From CAVSRC01 sp963785065 (GTDB taxonomy: Bacteria; Pseudomonadota; Alphaproteobacteria; Rhizobiales; Kaistiaceae), in contig CAWATX010000002.1 in the NCBI GenBank assembly GCA_963785065.1, positions 930,001 to 994,000 on the forward strand: a stretch of 64,000 nucleotides of DNA. The letters are read 5' to 3'. The notes under the pieces were generated by a model. That model had not been told where the DNA came from, did no database searches, and worked only from the letters and a program-made list of their open reading frames with translations. The position numbers were made by a program, and so were the translations under genes. Each line of letters begins with the position of its first letter. Positions within the stretch are counted from its first letter, which is position 1. Positions 17,983-27,840 of the stretch are shown here, piece by piece.

Positions 17983-20175
17983 ATGAGCAAGGACAACCGC
18001 CGGCTCGACCTCACCATCGCGGCCGGGGCGCTGGCACTCGTGATCCTGCCCTGGTACCGCGTGCGGGGTGGCTTCTACGCCTTCGGGTGGATCGGCGAGG
18101 CGATTGGCAATGCCAAGCTCTGGCCCGGCCTGTTCCTGGCGGCTGATGGCCGCTGGGAACTCTGGCCGGTGCCAGCCCTCCTCCTGCTCACGCTGGCTGT
18201 GCGGCTGACGCGCGCGCCCGGCACGCGTGGCGGGGCATTGGTCTCGATCGGCGCGGCTGGTCTCGGCTGGATGGTAGCCGAGGGGCTCTCGGTCGGCCTG
18301 CGCGGTTGGAACTGGGGCCAACTCGAGATGATGTTCGGCCCGGTTACGGGTCAGCCCGCCTTCGGTGCCGGCGCCGTGGTGGTGGCGCTGGTCTTCACCG
18401 GCCTCATCGCCTTCGGGTTCGCCGAGCGCGGGGCGCTGAAGGGCGACGCCTTCGTGCTCGGCGCCATCGCGGTGCTGACCCTGCTGGTCGCCACCTTCGT
18501 CTTCTATCCGCTGATCTCGATGTTCAGCGGCGCGTTCCAGGAGATCGACGGCTCCTTCTCCAGCGAAGGCGTCGCCCGCAATATCGGCGACCCGAAGATC
18601 TGGAGCCTCGCCTGCCTGGCGGGCGGATATTGCGGCGTCGCGTGGCGGACCTTCTTCCTGGCCTGCTGCACGGCCACCGGGGTGACGGTGCTCGGTCTCG
18701 CCTTTGCGCTGGTCGCGACGCGGACCACCTTCCCGTTCAAGAAGTGGCTACGCCTGCTCACCGTGCTGCCGATCATCACGCCGCCCTTCGTGGTCGGGCT
18801 TGCCCTCACCCTTCTGCTCGGCCGCTCGGGCACGCTGACGCGAGTGATCGATGCTGCGACGGGCTGGGAACTGGGGCGCTGGCTCTACGGCCTCACCGGC
18901 ATCTGGATCGCCCAGATGCTCAGCTTCACGCCGATCTCCTTTCTGGTGCTGATCGGCGTGGTGGACGGCGTCAGCCCGTCGATGGAGGAGGCGAGCCAGA
19001 CGCTGCGCGCCGACCGCTGGCGCACCTTCTGGCGCGTCTCGCTGCCGCTGATGGCGCCCGGGCTGGCCAATGCCTTCCTCATCGGCTTCATCGAATCGAT
19101 GGCCGATTTCGGCAATCCGCTGGTGCTCGGCGGCTCAGGCGGGGTGCTGTCGACCGAAATATTCTTCGCCGTCGTCGGGGCGCAGAACGATCCGGCGCGC
19201 GCGGCGGTGCTCGCCACCGTGCTGCTGGTATTCACCCTCTCGGCCTTCCTCGCCCAGCGCTTCTGGCTCGCGGGCCGCAACTTCGCCACCGTCAGCGGCA
19301 AGGGCGATGGCGGGCAGCACGCGCTGCTGCCCTGGCGCGTCGCCGTGCCGGTGACCACCGTCGTGGTGTTGTGGAGCATCTTCACCCTGGCGATCTACGC
19401 CATGATCCTGTTCGGCGGCTTCGTGAAGATCTGGGGGCTCGACGACACGCTGACGCTGCAGCACTACATCGACGCCTTCGGTGTCAGCCTGCAGGACGGC
19501 TGGCAATGGACGGGCGTCGCCTGGAACAGCTTCTGGACGACGATGGAGATTGCGCTGATCGCAGCGCCGCTCACCGCCGCGGTCGGGCTGCTGACGGCTT
19601 GGCTCATCGTGCGCCAGAACTTCCCGGGGCGCAGCGTTTTTGAATTTGCGCTGATGATGAGCTTTGCCATTCCCGGCACGGTGATCGGCATCAGCTACAT
19701 CATGGCTTTCAATCTGCCGCCGGTGCAGATGACCGGCACGGCGCTGATCCTTGTCGCCTGCTTCGTCTTCCGCAACATGCCGGTTGGAGTGCGCGGCGGC
19801 GTCGCGGCCATGGCGCAAATCGACCAGAGTCTCGACGAGGCCTCGCTGACGCTGGGGGCGGGCTCCGGCCGCACGCTCTGGCGGGTCGTCCTCCCGCTGA
19901 TGCGCCCGGCGATCCTGGCTGCGCTGGTCTACAGCTTCGTGCGGGCGATCACTTCGATCTCGGCAGTGATCTTCCTGGTGTCGGCAAAATACAACATGGC
20001 CACCGCCTATATCGTGGGTCTGGTCGAGAATGGCGAGTATGGCATCGCGATCGCCTATTCCTCGGTGCTGATCGTCGTGATGATCACCATCATCGGCGGG
20101 TTCCAATTGCTGGTGGGCGAGCGCCGGCTGCGCCGGCGTCCGGCGGTCGAACTGAGCAGGGAGGTTGCGGCATGA
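17983..20175 (+). CDS. AfuB-type double-length ABC transporter permease
   Basis: 730-residue inner-membrane protein containing two BPD-transport permease domains in one chain. ATG 17983 is chosen because an earlier start at 17914 would place the conserved 3' hairpin inside the gene. The first about 180 residues form extra hydrophobic helices; domain 1 has an EAA-like loop near VSPSMEEASQTLRADRW and domain 2 near IDQSLDEASLTLGAGSG. The N-terminal extension plus two domains matches AfuB-type permeases rather than the shorter FbpB. The stop overlaps the ATPase start (ATGA). Confidence 0.88.
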   Translation: MSKDNRRLDLTIAAGALALVILPWYRVRGGFYAFGWIGEAIGNAKLWPGLFLAADGRWELWPVPALLLLTLAVRLTRAPGTRGGALVSIGAAGLGWMVAEGLSVGLRGWNWGQLEMMFGPVTGQPAFGAGAVVVALVFTGLIAFGFAERGALKGDAFVLGAIAVLTLLVATFVFYPLISMFSGAFQEIDGSFSSEGVARNIGDPKIWSLACLAGGYCGVAWRTFFLACCTATGVTVLGLAFALVATRTTFPFKKWLRLLTVLPIITPPFVVGLALTLLLGRSGTLTRVIDAATGWELGRWLYGLTGIWIAQMLSFTPISFLVLIGVVDGVSPSMEEASQTLRADRWRTFWRVSLPLMAPGLANAFLIGFIESMADFGNPLVLGGSGGVLSTEIFFAVVGAQNDPARAAVLATVLLVFTLSAFLAQRFWLAGRNFATVSGKGDGGQHALLPWRVAVPVTTVVVLWSIFTLAIYAMILFGGFVKIWGLDDTLTLQHYIDAFGVSLQDGWQWTGVAWNSFWTTMEIALIAAPLTAAVGLLTAWLIVRQNFPGRSVFEFALMMSFAIPGTVIGISYIMAFNLPPVQMTGTALILVACFVFRNMPVGVRGGVAAMAQIDQSLDEASLTLGAGSGRTLWRVVLPLMRPAILAALVYSFVRAITSISAVIFLVSAKYNMATAYIVGLVENGEYGIAIAYSSVLIVVMITIIGGFQLLVGERRLRRRPAVELSREVAA

Positions 20176-21227
20176 GCGAGATCCGCGGCGCGGTCGCGCT
20201 CGAAGGCGTGCGCAAGGAATTCGGCAGCTTCGTCGCCATTCCGGACCTAACGTTGAGCATCGAGCCCGGCCAACTGGTCACGCTGCTTGGCCCTTCGGGT
20301 TGCGGCAAAACAACGGTGCTGAGGATGCTCGCCGGGCTGGAAAGCCCGACGCGGGGGCGCATCGTGATCGGCGGGCAGGATGTGACGCGCCTGCCGGCAA
20401 ACCGCCGCGACGTGTCGATGGTGTTCCAGTCCTATGCGCTCTTCCCGCATCTGAACGTGGCCGACAACGTCGCCTACGGCCTGGAATCGATCGGCGTGCG
20501 TCCGGCCGAGGCGAAGGAAGCCGCGGCGCGCGGCCTGGAACTGGTTGGCCTCGCCAATTTCGGCGGGCGGCTGCCGGCCGAGCTTTCCGGCGGGCAACAG
20601 CAACGTGTAGCGGTCGCCCGCGCTCTGGTGCTTGAACCGCAGGTGCTGCTGCTCGACGAACCGCTGTCCAACCTCGACGCACGGCTGCGACGGCGGGTGC
20701 GCACCGAGATCCGCGAGTTGCAGCAGCGGTTGCGCTTCACCGCCGTCTACGTCACCCACGATCAGGAGGAGGCGCTAGCCGTCTCCGACCGCATCGTGGT
20801 GATGCGGGCGGGACAGATCGCGCAGGAAGGTGACCCGCGCGAGCTTTACGAGGCGCCGGCTTCCGAGTTCATCGCCGACTTCATCGGCGAGGCGAACGTC
20901 GTGGATTGTGAGGTCGTCTCGGCTGCCGACGGGCGGGCCACGCTGCGCCTCGGCGGAATTGAACTCACCGTGCCGGCAGGAGCCGCGCGGCCGGGCCCGG
21001 GCAAGCTCGCCATACGCGCGAACGCGGTGATGTTTGCCGCCAAGGACAAGGCGGCGCTGGCCGCCAAAGTCGCCTCATCGGCGTATCTCGGCGACCACGT
21101 CGAATACGAACTGGAATGCCCGCTCGGCCGTCTGTTCGCCGTCGATTCCGAAAGTGACCAGCCGCTTCCATCCGGCAGCGAGGTCTTCATCAGTTTCCGC
21201 AACCGGGGGATCGCGTTGATCCAATGA
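20172..21227 (+). CDS. AfuC/FbpC-type ABC transporter ATP-binding protein
   Basis: 351-residue ATPase of the Fe/polyamine/sugar-phosphate group. Walker A GPSGCGKT, Q-loop FQSYALFPH, signature LSGGQQQRVAVARAL, Walker B VLLLDEPLSNLDARL, H-loop YVTHDQEEA; a TOBE domain occupies the last 100 residues (SAYLGDHVEYEL). Overlaps both neighbours by four bases, so translation of permease, ATPase and phosphatase is coupled. Confidence 0.92.
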   Translation: MSEIRGAVALEGVRKEFGSFVAIPDLTLSIEPGQLVTLLGPSGCGKTTVLRMLAGLESPTRGRIVIGGQDVTRLPANRRDVSMVFQSYALFPHLNVADNVAYGLESIGVRPAEAKEAAARGLELVGLANFGGRLPAELSGGQQQRVAVARALVLEPQVLLLDEPLSNLDARLRRRVRTEIRELQQRLRFTAVYVTHDQEEALAVSDRIVVMRAGQIAQEGDPRELYEAPASEFIADFIGEANVVDCEVVSAADGRATLRLGGIELTVPAGAARPGPGKLAIRANAVMFAAKDKAALAAKVASSAYLGDHVEYELECPLGRLFAVDSESDQPLPSGSEVFISFRNRGIALIQ

Positions 21228-22063
21228 CCACTGTGTCGCTTGACCTTGCTTCCCGCCTCGCATGTGCCGAGACAACGGCCCGCCACGCGGGCGCCCTGGC
21301 GCTGAAGTACTTCCACGCCCGCGATCGGCTGATCGTTGAGACCAAGCGCCATCCGGGCGATCTCGTCACGGAAGCGGACCGGGCCGTGGAACGGCTGATC
21401 CGCGCCGAGATCGCTGGCGCCTTTCCCAACGACGCGCTGCTTGGCGAAGAGCAGGCCACGACGCCCGGCACCTCGGGGCTGACCTGGGCCATCGATCCGA
21501 TCGACGGCACGGCCCCATTTCTTGCCGGCCTGCCTGGCTGGTGCGTCTCGATCGGCGCTTTCGATGCGCACGGCCCAGTGATCGGCGTGATCTATGCGCC
21601 GATGATGGAGGAGGTCTTCACCGCCGCGCGCGGCATCGGGGCGGCTGTGAACGGCAAGCGGCTACGCATCCAGCCGGAACAGGCGCTGATCAGCGGCGTA
21701 CTTGGGATCGGCGTCAACGATCGCGTACCGCCGGCCAGGGTCGCAGACATGTTCGAGGCCATCATGACGGCCGGCATCAACTGGGTGCGCTACGGCTCCG
21801 GCGCGCTGATGCTTGCCTATGTCGCCGCGGGTCGGCTTATTGGCTATGTCGAGCCGCGCATGTGCGCCTGGGATTGCATGGCCGGATATTGCCTGGTGGA
21901 AATGGCGGGCGGCCGAATACTGCCTTTCGACGGAGGGAAGGATATGCGGGGCGCGGCCGCCGTGCTGGGCACCCGGAGCGATGTCTTCGACAAGATCTTG
22001 CACCTCAGTCGCCTCGATAACGCAGGGTTCTGGAGCGGCGAAACAGTTGGCGCAATCGGATGA
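21224..22063 (+). CDS. Inositol monophosphatase-family protein
   Basis: 279-residue Mg2+-dependent phosphatase. Metal-site motifs are all present: GEEQ (about residue 70), the WAIDPIDGTAPF motif, and AWDCMAGYCLVEMAGG near residues 210-225. Family substrates are myo-inositol 1-phosphate, histidinol phosphate and similar. It starts inside the ATPase stop codon overlap, so it is part of the importer operon; a phosphatase tied to an AfuABC-like importer suggests that imported phospho-cyclitol is dephosphorylated in the cytoplasm. The precise substrate is inferred. Confidence 0.9.
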   Translation: MTTVSLDLASRLACAETTARHAGALALKYFHARDRLIVETKRHPGDLVTEADRAVERLIRAEIAGAFPNDALLGEEQATTPGTSGLTWAIDPIDGTAPFLAGLPGWCVSIGAFDAHGPVIGVIYAPMMEEVFTAARGIGAAVNGKRLRIQPEQALISGVLGIGVNDRVPPARVADMFEAIMTAGINWVRYGSGALMLAYVAAGRLIGYVEPRMCAWDCMAGYCLVEMAGGRILPFDGGKDMRGAAAVLGTRSDVFDKILHLSRLDNAGFWSGETVGAIG

Positions 22064-22207
22064 GCGACCTACCGCTGCCCGAATACCCATGCACCCTCGG
22101 GTGCAGGCGCAAGGGTCGGCGATCACCCGCAGGCCAGCGCCCAAATGGCGGCGCGCGGAGACACGCGGGAAGCGCCAGAACATCAACACCAACACTGGGG
22201 TAATGAC

Positions 22208-23107
22208 ATGTCAGTTCGCATTGGCATCAATCCTATTGGTTGGACGAATGACGATCTGCCGTCGCTGGGCGGGGACACTCCGCTGGAGACCTGCCTATCC
22301 GAGACGCGCATCGCCGGGTTTGCGGGAACCGAAATGGGAGGGAAGTTTCCCAAGACATCCCGGGAGCTCGGGCCGCTGCTCAAGAGTTATGGGCTGGTTC
22401 TGGTATCGGGCTGGTACGATGGCCGCATCCACGAGCGCGACATCGAAGCGGAGTGGGTCGCGATCCTGCCGCACATGACGCTGTTGCGCGATCTCGGCTG
22501 CCGGCATGTTGTCTACGCTGACACATCCGGCCGTTCTGAGGGTGATCTGTTTGCGCCCATCTCGCGGCGACCCAGGCTGAAAGATGACGAATGGGCCGGC
22601 TACGGCAAACGGATCACGGCCTTGGCCGAGCGCATGGCCGATTTCGGCGTTCGTATGGCCTTCCATCACCACATGGGAACGATCATCGAGAGCGATGCCG
22701 AGGTCGGTCGCCTGATGGCAGTGACCGGACCGGCCGTGGGGCTGCTCTATGATACCGGCCATTGCCTGTTCTCCGGCGGTGACCCGATCGCCATGCTGAA
22801 ACGCCATGTCGCACGTGTCGTGCATGTGCATTGCAAGGATGTGCGCGCGGACCTCGTCGAGAAAGCGCGTTCGACCGACAACAGCTTCATGCAGGCTGTG
22901 CTCGATGGCGTGTTCACAGTGCCGGGAGATGGCTTCGTCGACTTTCCCACCGTGCTCTCCATCCTGCACGATGCCGGCTACGAAGGGTGGCTGGTGAGCG
23001 AAGCGGAGCAAGACCCCGCCAAGGCGCACCCGTTGACCTATGCGCGGCTGGGATTCTCCAACCTCGTGCGGATGGCGCTGCAGGCGGGTTTCACCGTCGC
23101 GCCGTAG
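22208..23107 (+). CDS. Second inosose-dehydratase-like protein (IolE paralogue)
   Basis: 299-residue TIM-barrel protein closely resembling IolE at 13904: GINPIGWTNDDLPSLGGDTPLE, HHHMGTIIESDAE, LLYDTGHCLFSGGDP, HVHCKDVR and SEAEQDPAKAHPLTYARLG all align. ATG 22208 is taken because the conserved core starts right there; a 21-residue upstream extension is not conserved. It follows the phosphatase by 144 bases in the AfuABC-like operon. It probably dehydrates an inosose or a stereoisomer not handled by IolE, such as a product of D-chiro- or scyllo-inositol. Confidence 0.9.
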   Translation: MSVRIGINPIGWTNDDLPSLGGDTPLETCLSETRIAGFAGTEMGGKFPKTSRELGPLLKSYGLVLVSGWYDGRIHERDIEAEWVAILPHMTLLRDLGCRHVVYADTSGRSEGDLFAPISRRPRLKDDEWAGYGKRITALAERMADFGVRMAFHHHMGTIIESDAEVGRLMAVTGPAVGLLYDTGHCLFSGGDPIAMLKRHVARVVHVHCKDVRADLVEKARSTDNSFMQAVLDGVFTVPGDGFVDFPTVLSILHDAGYEGWLVSEAEQDPAKAHPLTYARLGFSNLVRMALQAGFTVAP

Positions 23108-23127
23108 TAAAGGGCTCTGGGCTCAGC

Positions 23128-23835
23128 CTAGTCCACACTCGGGACGATGCGGAATTCCAAAACACCCTCAACCTTTCGCAGGTCGATGGCGAGCCGTTCG
23201 AAGTCTCGCCTCTTCAGCGTGCGCAGCACCATCCGGTACTCGAAGACGCCGCCACCTTCCTCCAGCCGGTAGGCCATGTTGGTGACCGAAAAACCGTGCT
23301 GCACCAGCATCGTCCTCAGATCCGTCTCGTTCATGGTGCGATCGGCAAGAAAGCGGATGATGTGCTGCGCGTACAGCTGCGCCGGGATACGCATCTCGAT
23401 CCAGCGGAAGGCACTGAGGGTGCCAAGTATCATGGCGGTCGCCAGCGCCGCCGGGTAAAGCAAGCCGACACCAATAAGGATGCCTATTGCCGCGGTGGTC
23501 CAGATAGATGCGGCAGTAGTCAGGCCGCGGACGTTCAGACCCTCTTTGAAAATGAGCCCCGCGCCGAGGAAGCCGATGCCGGTCATGATGCCCTGCGCCA
23601 TCCGCGTCGGGTCGGTTCGAATCGTCTCGATGGGAATCGAACCCAGCCAATCTTCCTGGAAATTGAACACTGTCATAAGGAGCGCTGATGAAAGACAGAC
23701 CAGGGCGTGCGTGCGAAATCCGGCCGGCCGGCCGTGGAAGCTCCGTTCCAGTCCGATCGCGGCGCCGGCCAACCACGCCGCCGATAAATTGGTGGCGATT
23801 GTCAGTAAATGCGGCTCAAGAAGTGCCTGGAACAT
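23128..23835 (-). CDS. MgtC/SapB-family membrane protein
   Basis: 235-residue protein. Five hydrophobic segments in the first about 150 residues include the family signature AGAAIGLERSFHGRPAGFRT and GIGFLGAGLIFKEG; the C-terminal about 85 residues form an ACT-like soluble domain. MgtC proteins are linked to growth under Mg2+ limitation and acid stress, acting on membrane ATP synthase or transporters. ATG 23835 follows GAGGTTTTG; another in-frame ATG at 23874 is possible. Unrelated to its neighbours; convergent with the IolE paralogue. Confidence 0.88.
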   Translation of the reverse strand: MFQALLEPHLLTIATNLSAAWLAGAAIGLERSFHGRPAGFRTHALVCLSSALLMTVFNFQEDWLGSIPIETIRTDPTRMAQGIMTGIGFLGAGLIFKEGLNVRGLTTAASIWTTAAIGILIGVGLLYPAALATAMILGTLSAFRWIEMRIPAQLYAQHIIRFLADRTMNETDLRTMLVQHGFSVTNMAYRLEEGGGVFEYRMVLRTLKRRDFERLAIDLRKVEGVLEFRIVPSVD

Positions 23836-24028
23836 TGGGCAAAACCTCAGTTGTTTAGGTTTGCCGGCTAACATATCGCAAAGTCTGCGACTTGGTTAGC
23901 GCGCAAGCAGCATTCGGTCGGATTGACCGCGGGACACTCGCGAATTGGATGCGTTGGCGTGGACCAAAGAGCGGCACTCTCCAAAGCCCCGTGCGACTAC
24001 TCCGATCCTTGTTCATCAGCCTGCGTCA

Positions 24029-25123
24029 TCAGCGTCCCATCGCAAGGTGAGCGAAATCCGCCAGCAGGCGAATGTCGGTCTCGGCCTGCTCGACGGTGTT
24101 GACGACAGCGCCGCCGGAGACGATGGCGGCGTGCCACGCCTTCAGCTCCTCGACGAAGGGCTCGGCGTAAGACGGCCGGTGGTGCGTCTCGCGCAGGTGG
24201 TGGCCATCGGAGCGCCGCTCGATCAGTGCCGTCGGATGGTGGTTGAGATAGGGCGAGGGAAAGCGCAGCTCGTAGACCGCATCCTCGAAGACCAGGCTGA
24301 TGCGTTCGCTGTAGTAGGCAACCTTTGGTGCCGCGACCCAGGTCATGGCGACCAGCGAGTCGCCGGGTGTCAGCTTGGCCGACAGGAAGCCGCCCGCATC
24401 GCCGTCGATGAAGGCAGCGCCGATGGGCCTGTCGATGCGGGTATCGATCACCGCCAGCAGACCCTGCACCAGGTTCAGGTCGTGAATGATGCTGGAGCAG
24501 TAAGGCCCGGAAAAACCCTTGAAGGCCACTGGCTCCGGCGTGAACTCGAGAGCGGCCGTGACCTGTTCGGCGCGGCGTGCGCTGCCTTCAGCAATCTGTG
24601 TCGGCGGCACGTCGTCCGGCTGGATGAGGTCGCGGTGGGCGACGTAGGCCCAGGCGTCGGAATCGACAACGTCGACATTGACAGCGCGTACGCGACCTGA
24701 GTGCGCCGCCAGCAGCTCGCACAGCGCACGATAGGCCGGGTCAAAGCGCTTCATGTAGCCGACCTGGACGATGCGGCCGGCGCTATCGCGCGCCGCGCGG
24801 ATGCGCTGGGCATCCGCCACGGAATAGCAGAGCGGCTTCTCGCAGAAGACGTGCAGGCCGCGCTCCAGTGCCGCCACGATGAGGTCGGCGTGGTAGGCGT
24901 CCGGCGTCGCGATGACGACGCAGTCGAGCGGTTCGGCCAGCAGGGCGTCTGCCGTCGCGAAGGCCGTGACGCCATAACGCTTGGTGAGATGCGTGCGGAC
25001 CGCCTTTGAGGGATCGGCGACGCCGACGACATTGAAGAGATCGGCGAGGGCGATGAGGTTGGGCAGGTGCTCCACCTGCGCGACAAGCCCACCGCCTACG
25101 ATGCCAACGCGAAGCTGGGTCAT
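24029..25123 (-). CDS. Gfo/Idh/MocA-family oxidoreductase, possible inositol dehydrogenase
   Basis: 364-residue NAD(P)-dependent dehydrogenase. The Rossmann start is LRVGIVGGGLVAQVEHLP; the catalytic EKPLCYS motif lies near residue 95; the C-terminal half is the usual alpha/beta substrate domain. Last gene of the operon that begins with the binding protein at 30697 and includes a glycerophosphodiesterase and an inositol-phosphatase homologue. In that context oxidation of a released cyclitol (IolG-like role, otherwise missing from this window) is plausible, though this family has many sugar substrates. Confidence 0.82.
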   Translation of the reverse strand: MTQLRVGIVGGGLVAQVEHLPNLIALADLFNVVGVADPSKAVRTHLTKRYGVTAFATADALLAEPLDCVVIATPDAYHADLIVAALERGLHVFCEKPLCYSVADAQRIRAARDSAGRIVQVGYMKRFDPAYRALCELLAAHSGRVRAVNVDVVDSDAWAYVAHRDLIQPDDVPPTQIAEGSARRAEQVTAALEFTPEPVAFKGFSGPYCSSIIHDLNLVQGLLAVIDTRIDRPIGAAFIDGDAGGFLSAKLTPGDSLVAMTWVAAPKVAYYSERISLVFEDAVYELRFPSPYLNHHPTALIERRSDGHHLRETHHRPSYAEPFVEELKAWHAAIVSGGAVVNTVEQAETDIRLLADFAHLAMGR

Positions 25124-25126
25124 GGG

Positions 25127-25953
<827 letters not shown>

Positions 25954-25954
<1 letters not shown>

Positions 25955-26796
25955 CAGTAATCCCCGAGAAGTGCGGCGAGCCCGTCCGGATCGTCGGTGG
26001 TGATCTGGTCGACACGCAGGCCAAGCAGGCGCTCGACCGTCGGCCGCATCACCCTGTCGGCGGTCTTGATGGTGTAGGCATCGATGCGCCGGTCCGCCGC
26101 ATGAAATGCTTCGACGACGTCATAGCCGGCGTTGGCGGCGGCCAGAACGACCGGATAGGCAAGGTAGATCATCTCCGCCCGGGGCGAGGCCTCCACCGCT
26201 TGCGCGACGAAGCCGGCGAAGTCGCCGTTCTTCTCCAGCGCTGCAACCGCCTCGCCGTGGCACGGGTCGTAGCCGACATGCAGGCCGGGCGTTGCATCGC
26301 TCAACAGCTTCACCGAGTCCGCCTCACCGGACGAGAGGATCATGCTGCGGGCAACCGGCGCGACACTCCTGGCAAACGTGGCGATGGTTGCCGCGTCGAG
26401 TGGGCCTTGGTCCTCCTTGTAGTCGAGCTGCAGCAGGGCGTCGGCATGCGGCGGTGTCTCGGCGAGAAGGGCGCAAAGGTCCTCCAGCAGCATCACATGA
26501 TCGGGGATCGGCGCGCCGTCATTGCCGCGAAGATGAAGATTGCGCAGGGCCGCGGCGGAATGGTCGCGCGCGGGGCCCTGCCCCGTGGTCTCGCGCGCGA
26601 TTTCCAGGTGGTCGTGCAGAACGGCCAGGCCGTGGTCGCCGTGAACGACCAGATCAACCTCGATGCTGGCGCCGAGCGCCATGCCTTCGAGGACGCGCCT
26701 GGCCGTAAAGACCGGATCGTACGCGTGGCGCCGGGCACGATGCCATTTGAAGAAGGTACGGTGCCCATTGCGCGTAATCCCGACGGGATTGCTCAT
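25954..26796 (-). CDS. Glycerophosphodiester phosphodiesterase-family protein
   Basis: 280-residue TIM-barrel phosphodiesterase. The catalytic region is recognisable: KWHRARR (HR motif), SIEVDLVVHGDHGLAVLHDH with the E-x-D metal pair and second His, then ETTGQG. No signal peptide, so it acts in the cytoplasm on imported glycerophosphodiesters. Start and stop overlap its neighbours by four bases each, placing it between the transporter ATPase and the inositol-phosphatase homologue. The HRG motif of the main family is HRA here, so a related but not identical substrate is possible. Confidence 0.82.
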
Positions 26797-27839
26797 GCAG
26801 AGTTGCTCGACCGATAGATGGCCTTGTTGTCGCGGTAGGCCGCGAAGCCGTGCGGCTTGAGGTCAACAGGCTGATCCACCTTCCAGTCTCGGGCCTCCGA
26901 TACCTGCGCCTTAAGGCGAATTCCGTCGGCCAGTTCGAGATCGACGATGGCGTGCGCGCCATAGTCGGTGACGCGATGAACCTTGGCCGAGCCTGCGCCG
27001 TCAGCCGGAATGACGTCGAGCGCCTCCGGGCGCACCGCGAAGATCACGGGCCCGTCGGCGACAGGCAACGGGATGGTAAAAGCGGAATGGGAGAAGGTGC
27101 CCCTGGCGACCGCCCCCTCGATCATGTTCATCTTGCCGATGAAGCCGGCGACGAAGGGCGTGGCCGGCTCGCGGTAGAGCACGTCCGGTGCAGCGACCTG
27201 CTCGATGCTGCCGTTGCGCATCACGACGATGCGGTCGGCCATAGCCAGCGCCTCTTCCTGGCCGTGGGTAACAAACAGCGTCGTGATCTTCAGGCGCTGC
27301 TGGATGTCGCGCACTTCCTCGCGCAGCCGTTCGCGCAAGTGCTGGTCAAGGCTGGCAAAGGGTTCGTCGAGCAGCAGGATCTTCGGCTCGAGCACGAGCG
27401 AGCGGGCCAGCGCGACGCGCTGCTGTTGGCCGCCGGAGAGCTGGTTGGTGCCACGCTTGCCATACCCAGTCAGACCGACCAGCTCGAGCACTGCCTCAAC
27501 GCGGTGGTTCACTTCCTCCGCCGGCAGGCGGCGGAGCTTCAGGCCGAAGGCGATGTTCTTGAATACGTTCATGTGGGTCCACAGCGCGTGGCTCTGGAAC
27601 ACCATGCCGGTCGGCCGCCGCTCCGGCGGCAGATGGATGATCTCCTCGCCGTCGATGGTGATACTGCCGGCGCTCGGGTGCTCGAACCCGCCGACCATGC
27701 GAAGCAGCGTCGACTTGCCGGAGCCGGACGGCCCGAGCAGGCAGACGAGTTCTCCGTCGGGGACAGTCAGCTCGAAATCTTCGACAGCACGTACCTCGCC
27801 GAACGACTTGGCTACGTTTTTGATATCGAGAACCGCCAT
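26793..27839 (-). CDS. ABC transporter ATP-binding protein (PotA/UgpC-like)
   Basis: 348-residue ATPase. Walker A GPSGSGKST, signature LSGGQQQRVALARSL, Walker B ILLLDEPFASLDQ, H-loop FVTHGQEEA; C-terminal TOBE-type region. ATG 27839 begins MAVLDIKNVAKSFGEV directly, while an upstream frame extension is not conserved and overlaps the permease. It serves the permeases at 27841 and 28665 and the binding protein at 29540. Confidence 0.92.
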   Translation of the reverse strand: MAVLDIKNVAKSFGEVRAVEDFELTVPDGELVCLLGPSGSGKSTLLRMVGGFEHPSAGSITIDGEEIIHLPPERRPTGMVFQSHALWTHMNVFKNIAFGLKLRRLPAEEVNHRVEAVLELVGLTGYGKRGTNQLSGGQQQRVALARSLVLEPKILLLDEPFASLDQHLRERLREEVRDIQQRLKITTLFVTHGQEEALAMADRIVVMRNGSIEQVAAPDVLYREPATPFVAGFIGKMNMIEGAVARGTFSHSAFTIPLPVADGPVIFAVRPEALDVIPADGAGSAKVHRVTDYGAHAIVDLELADGIRLKAQVSEARDWKVDQPVDLKPHGFAAYRDNKAIYRSSNSA

Positions 27840-27840
27840 T

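Noticed and set aside
18306..19643. 445-residue Arg/His-rich frame
   Set aside because: Alternate-frame shadow of the AfuB-type permease.
16911..21227. Iron(III) transporter annotation for the AfuABC-like genes
   Set aside because: Gene neighbours are a phosphatase and an inosose-dehydratase homologue with no iron-related gene or Fur-like box; kept only as an alternative.
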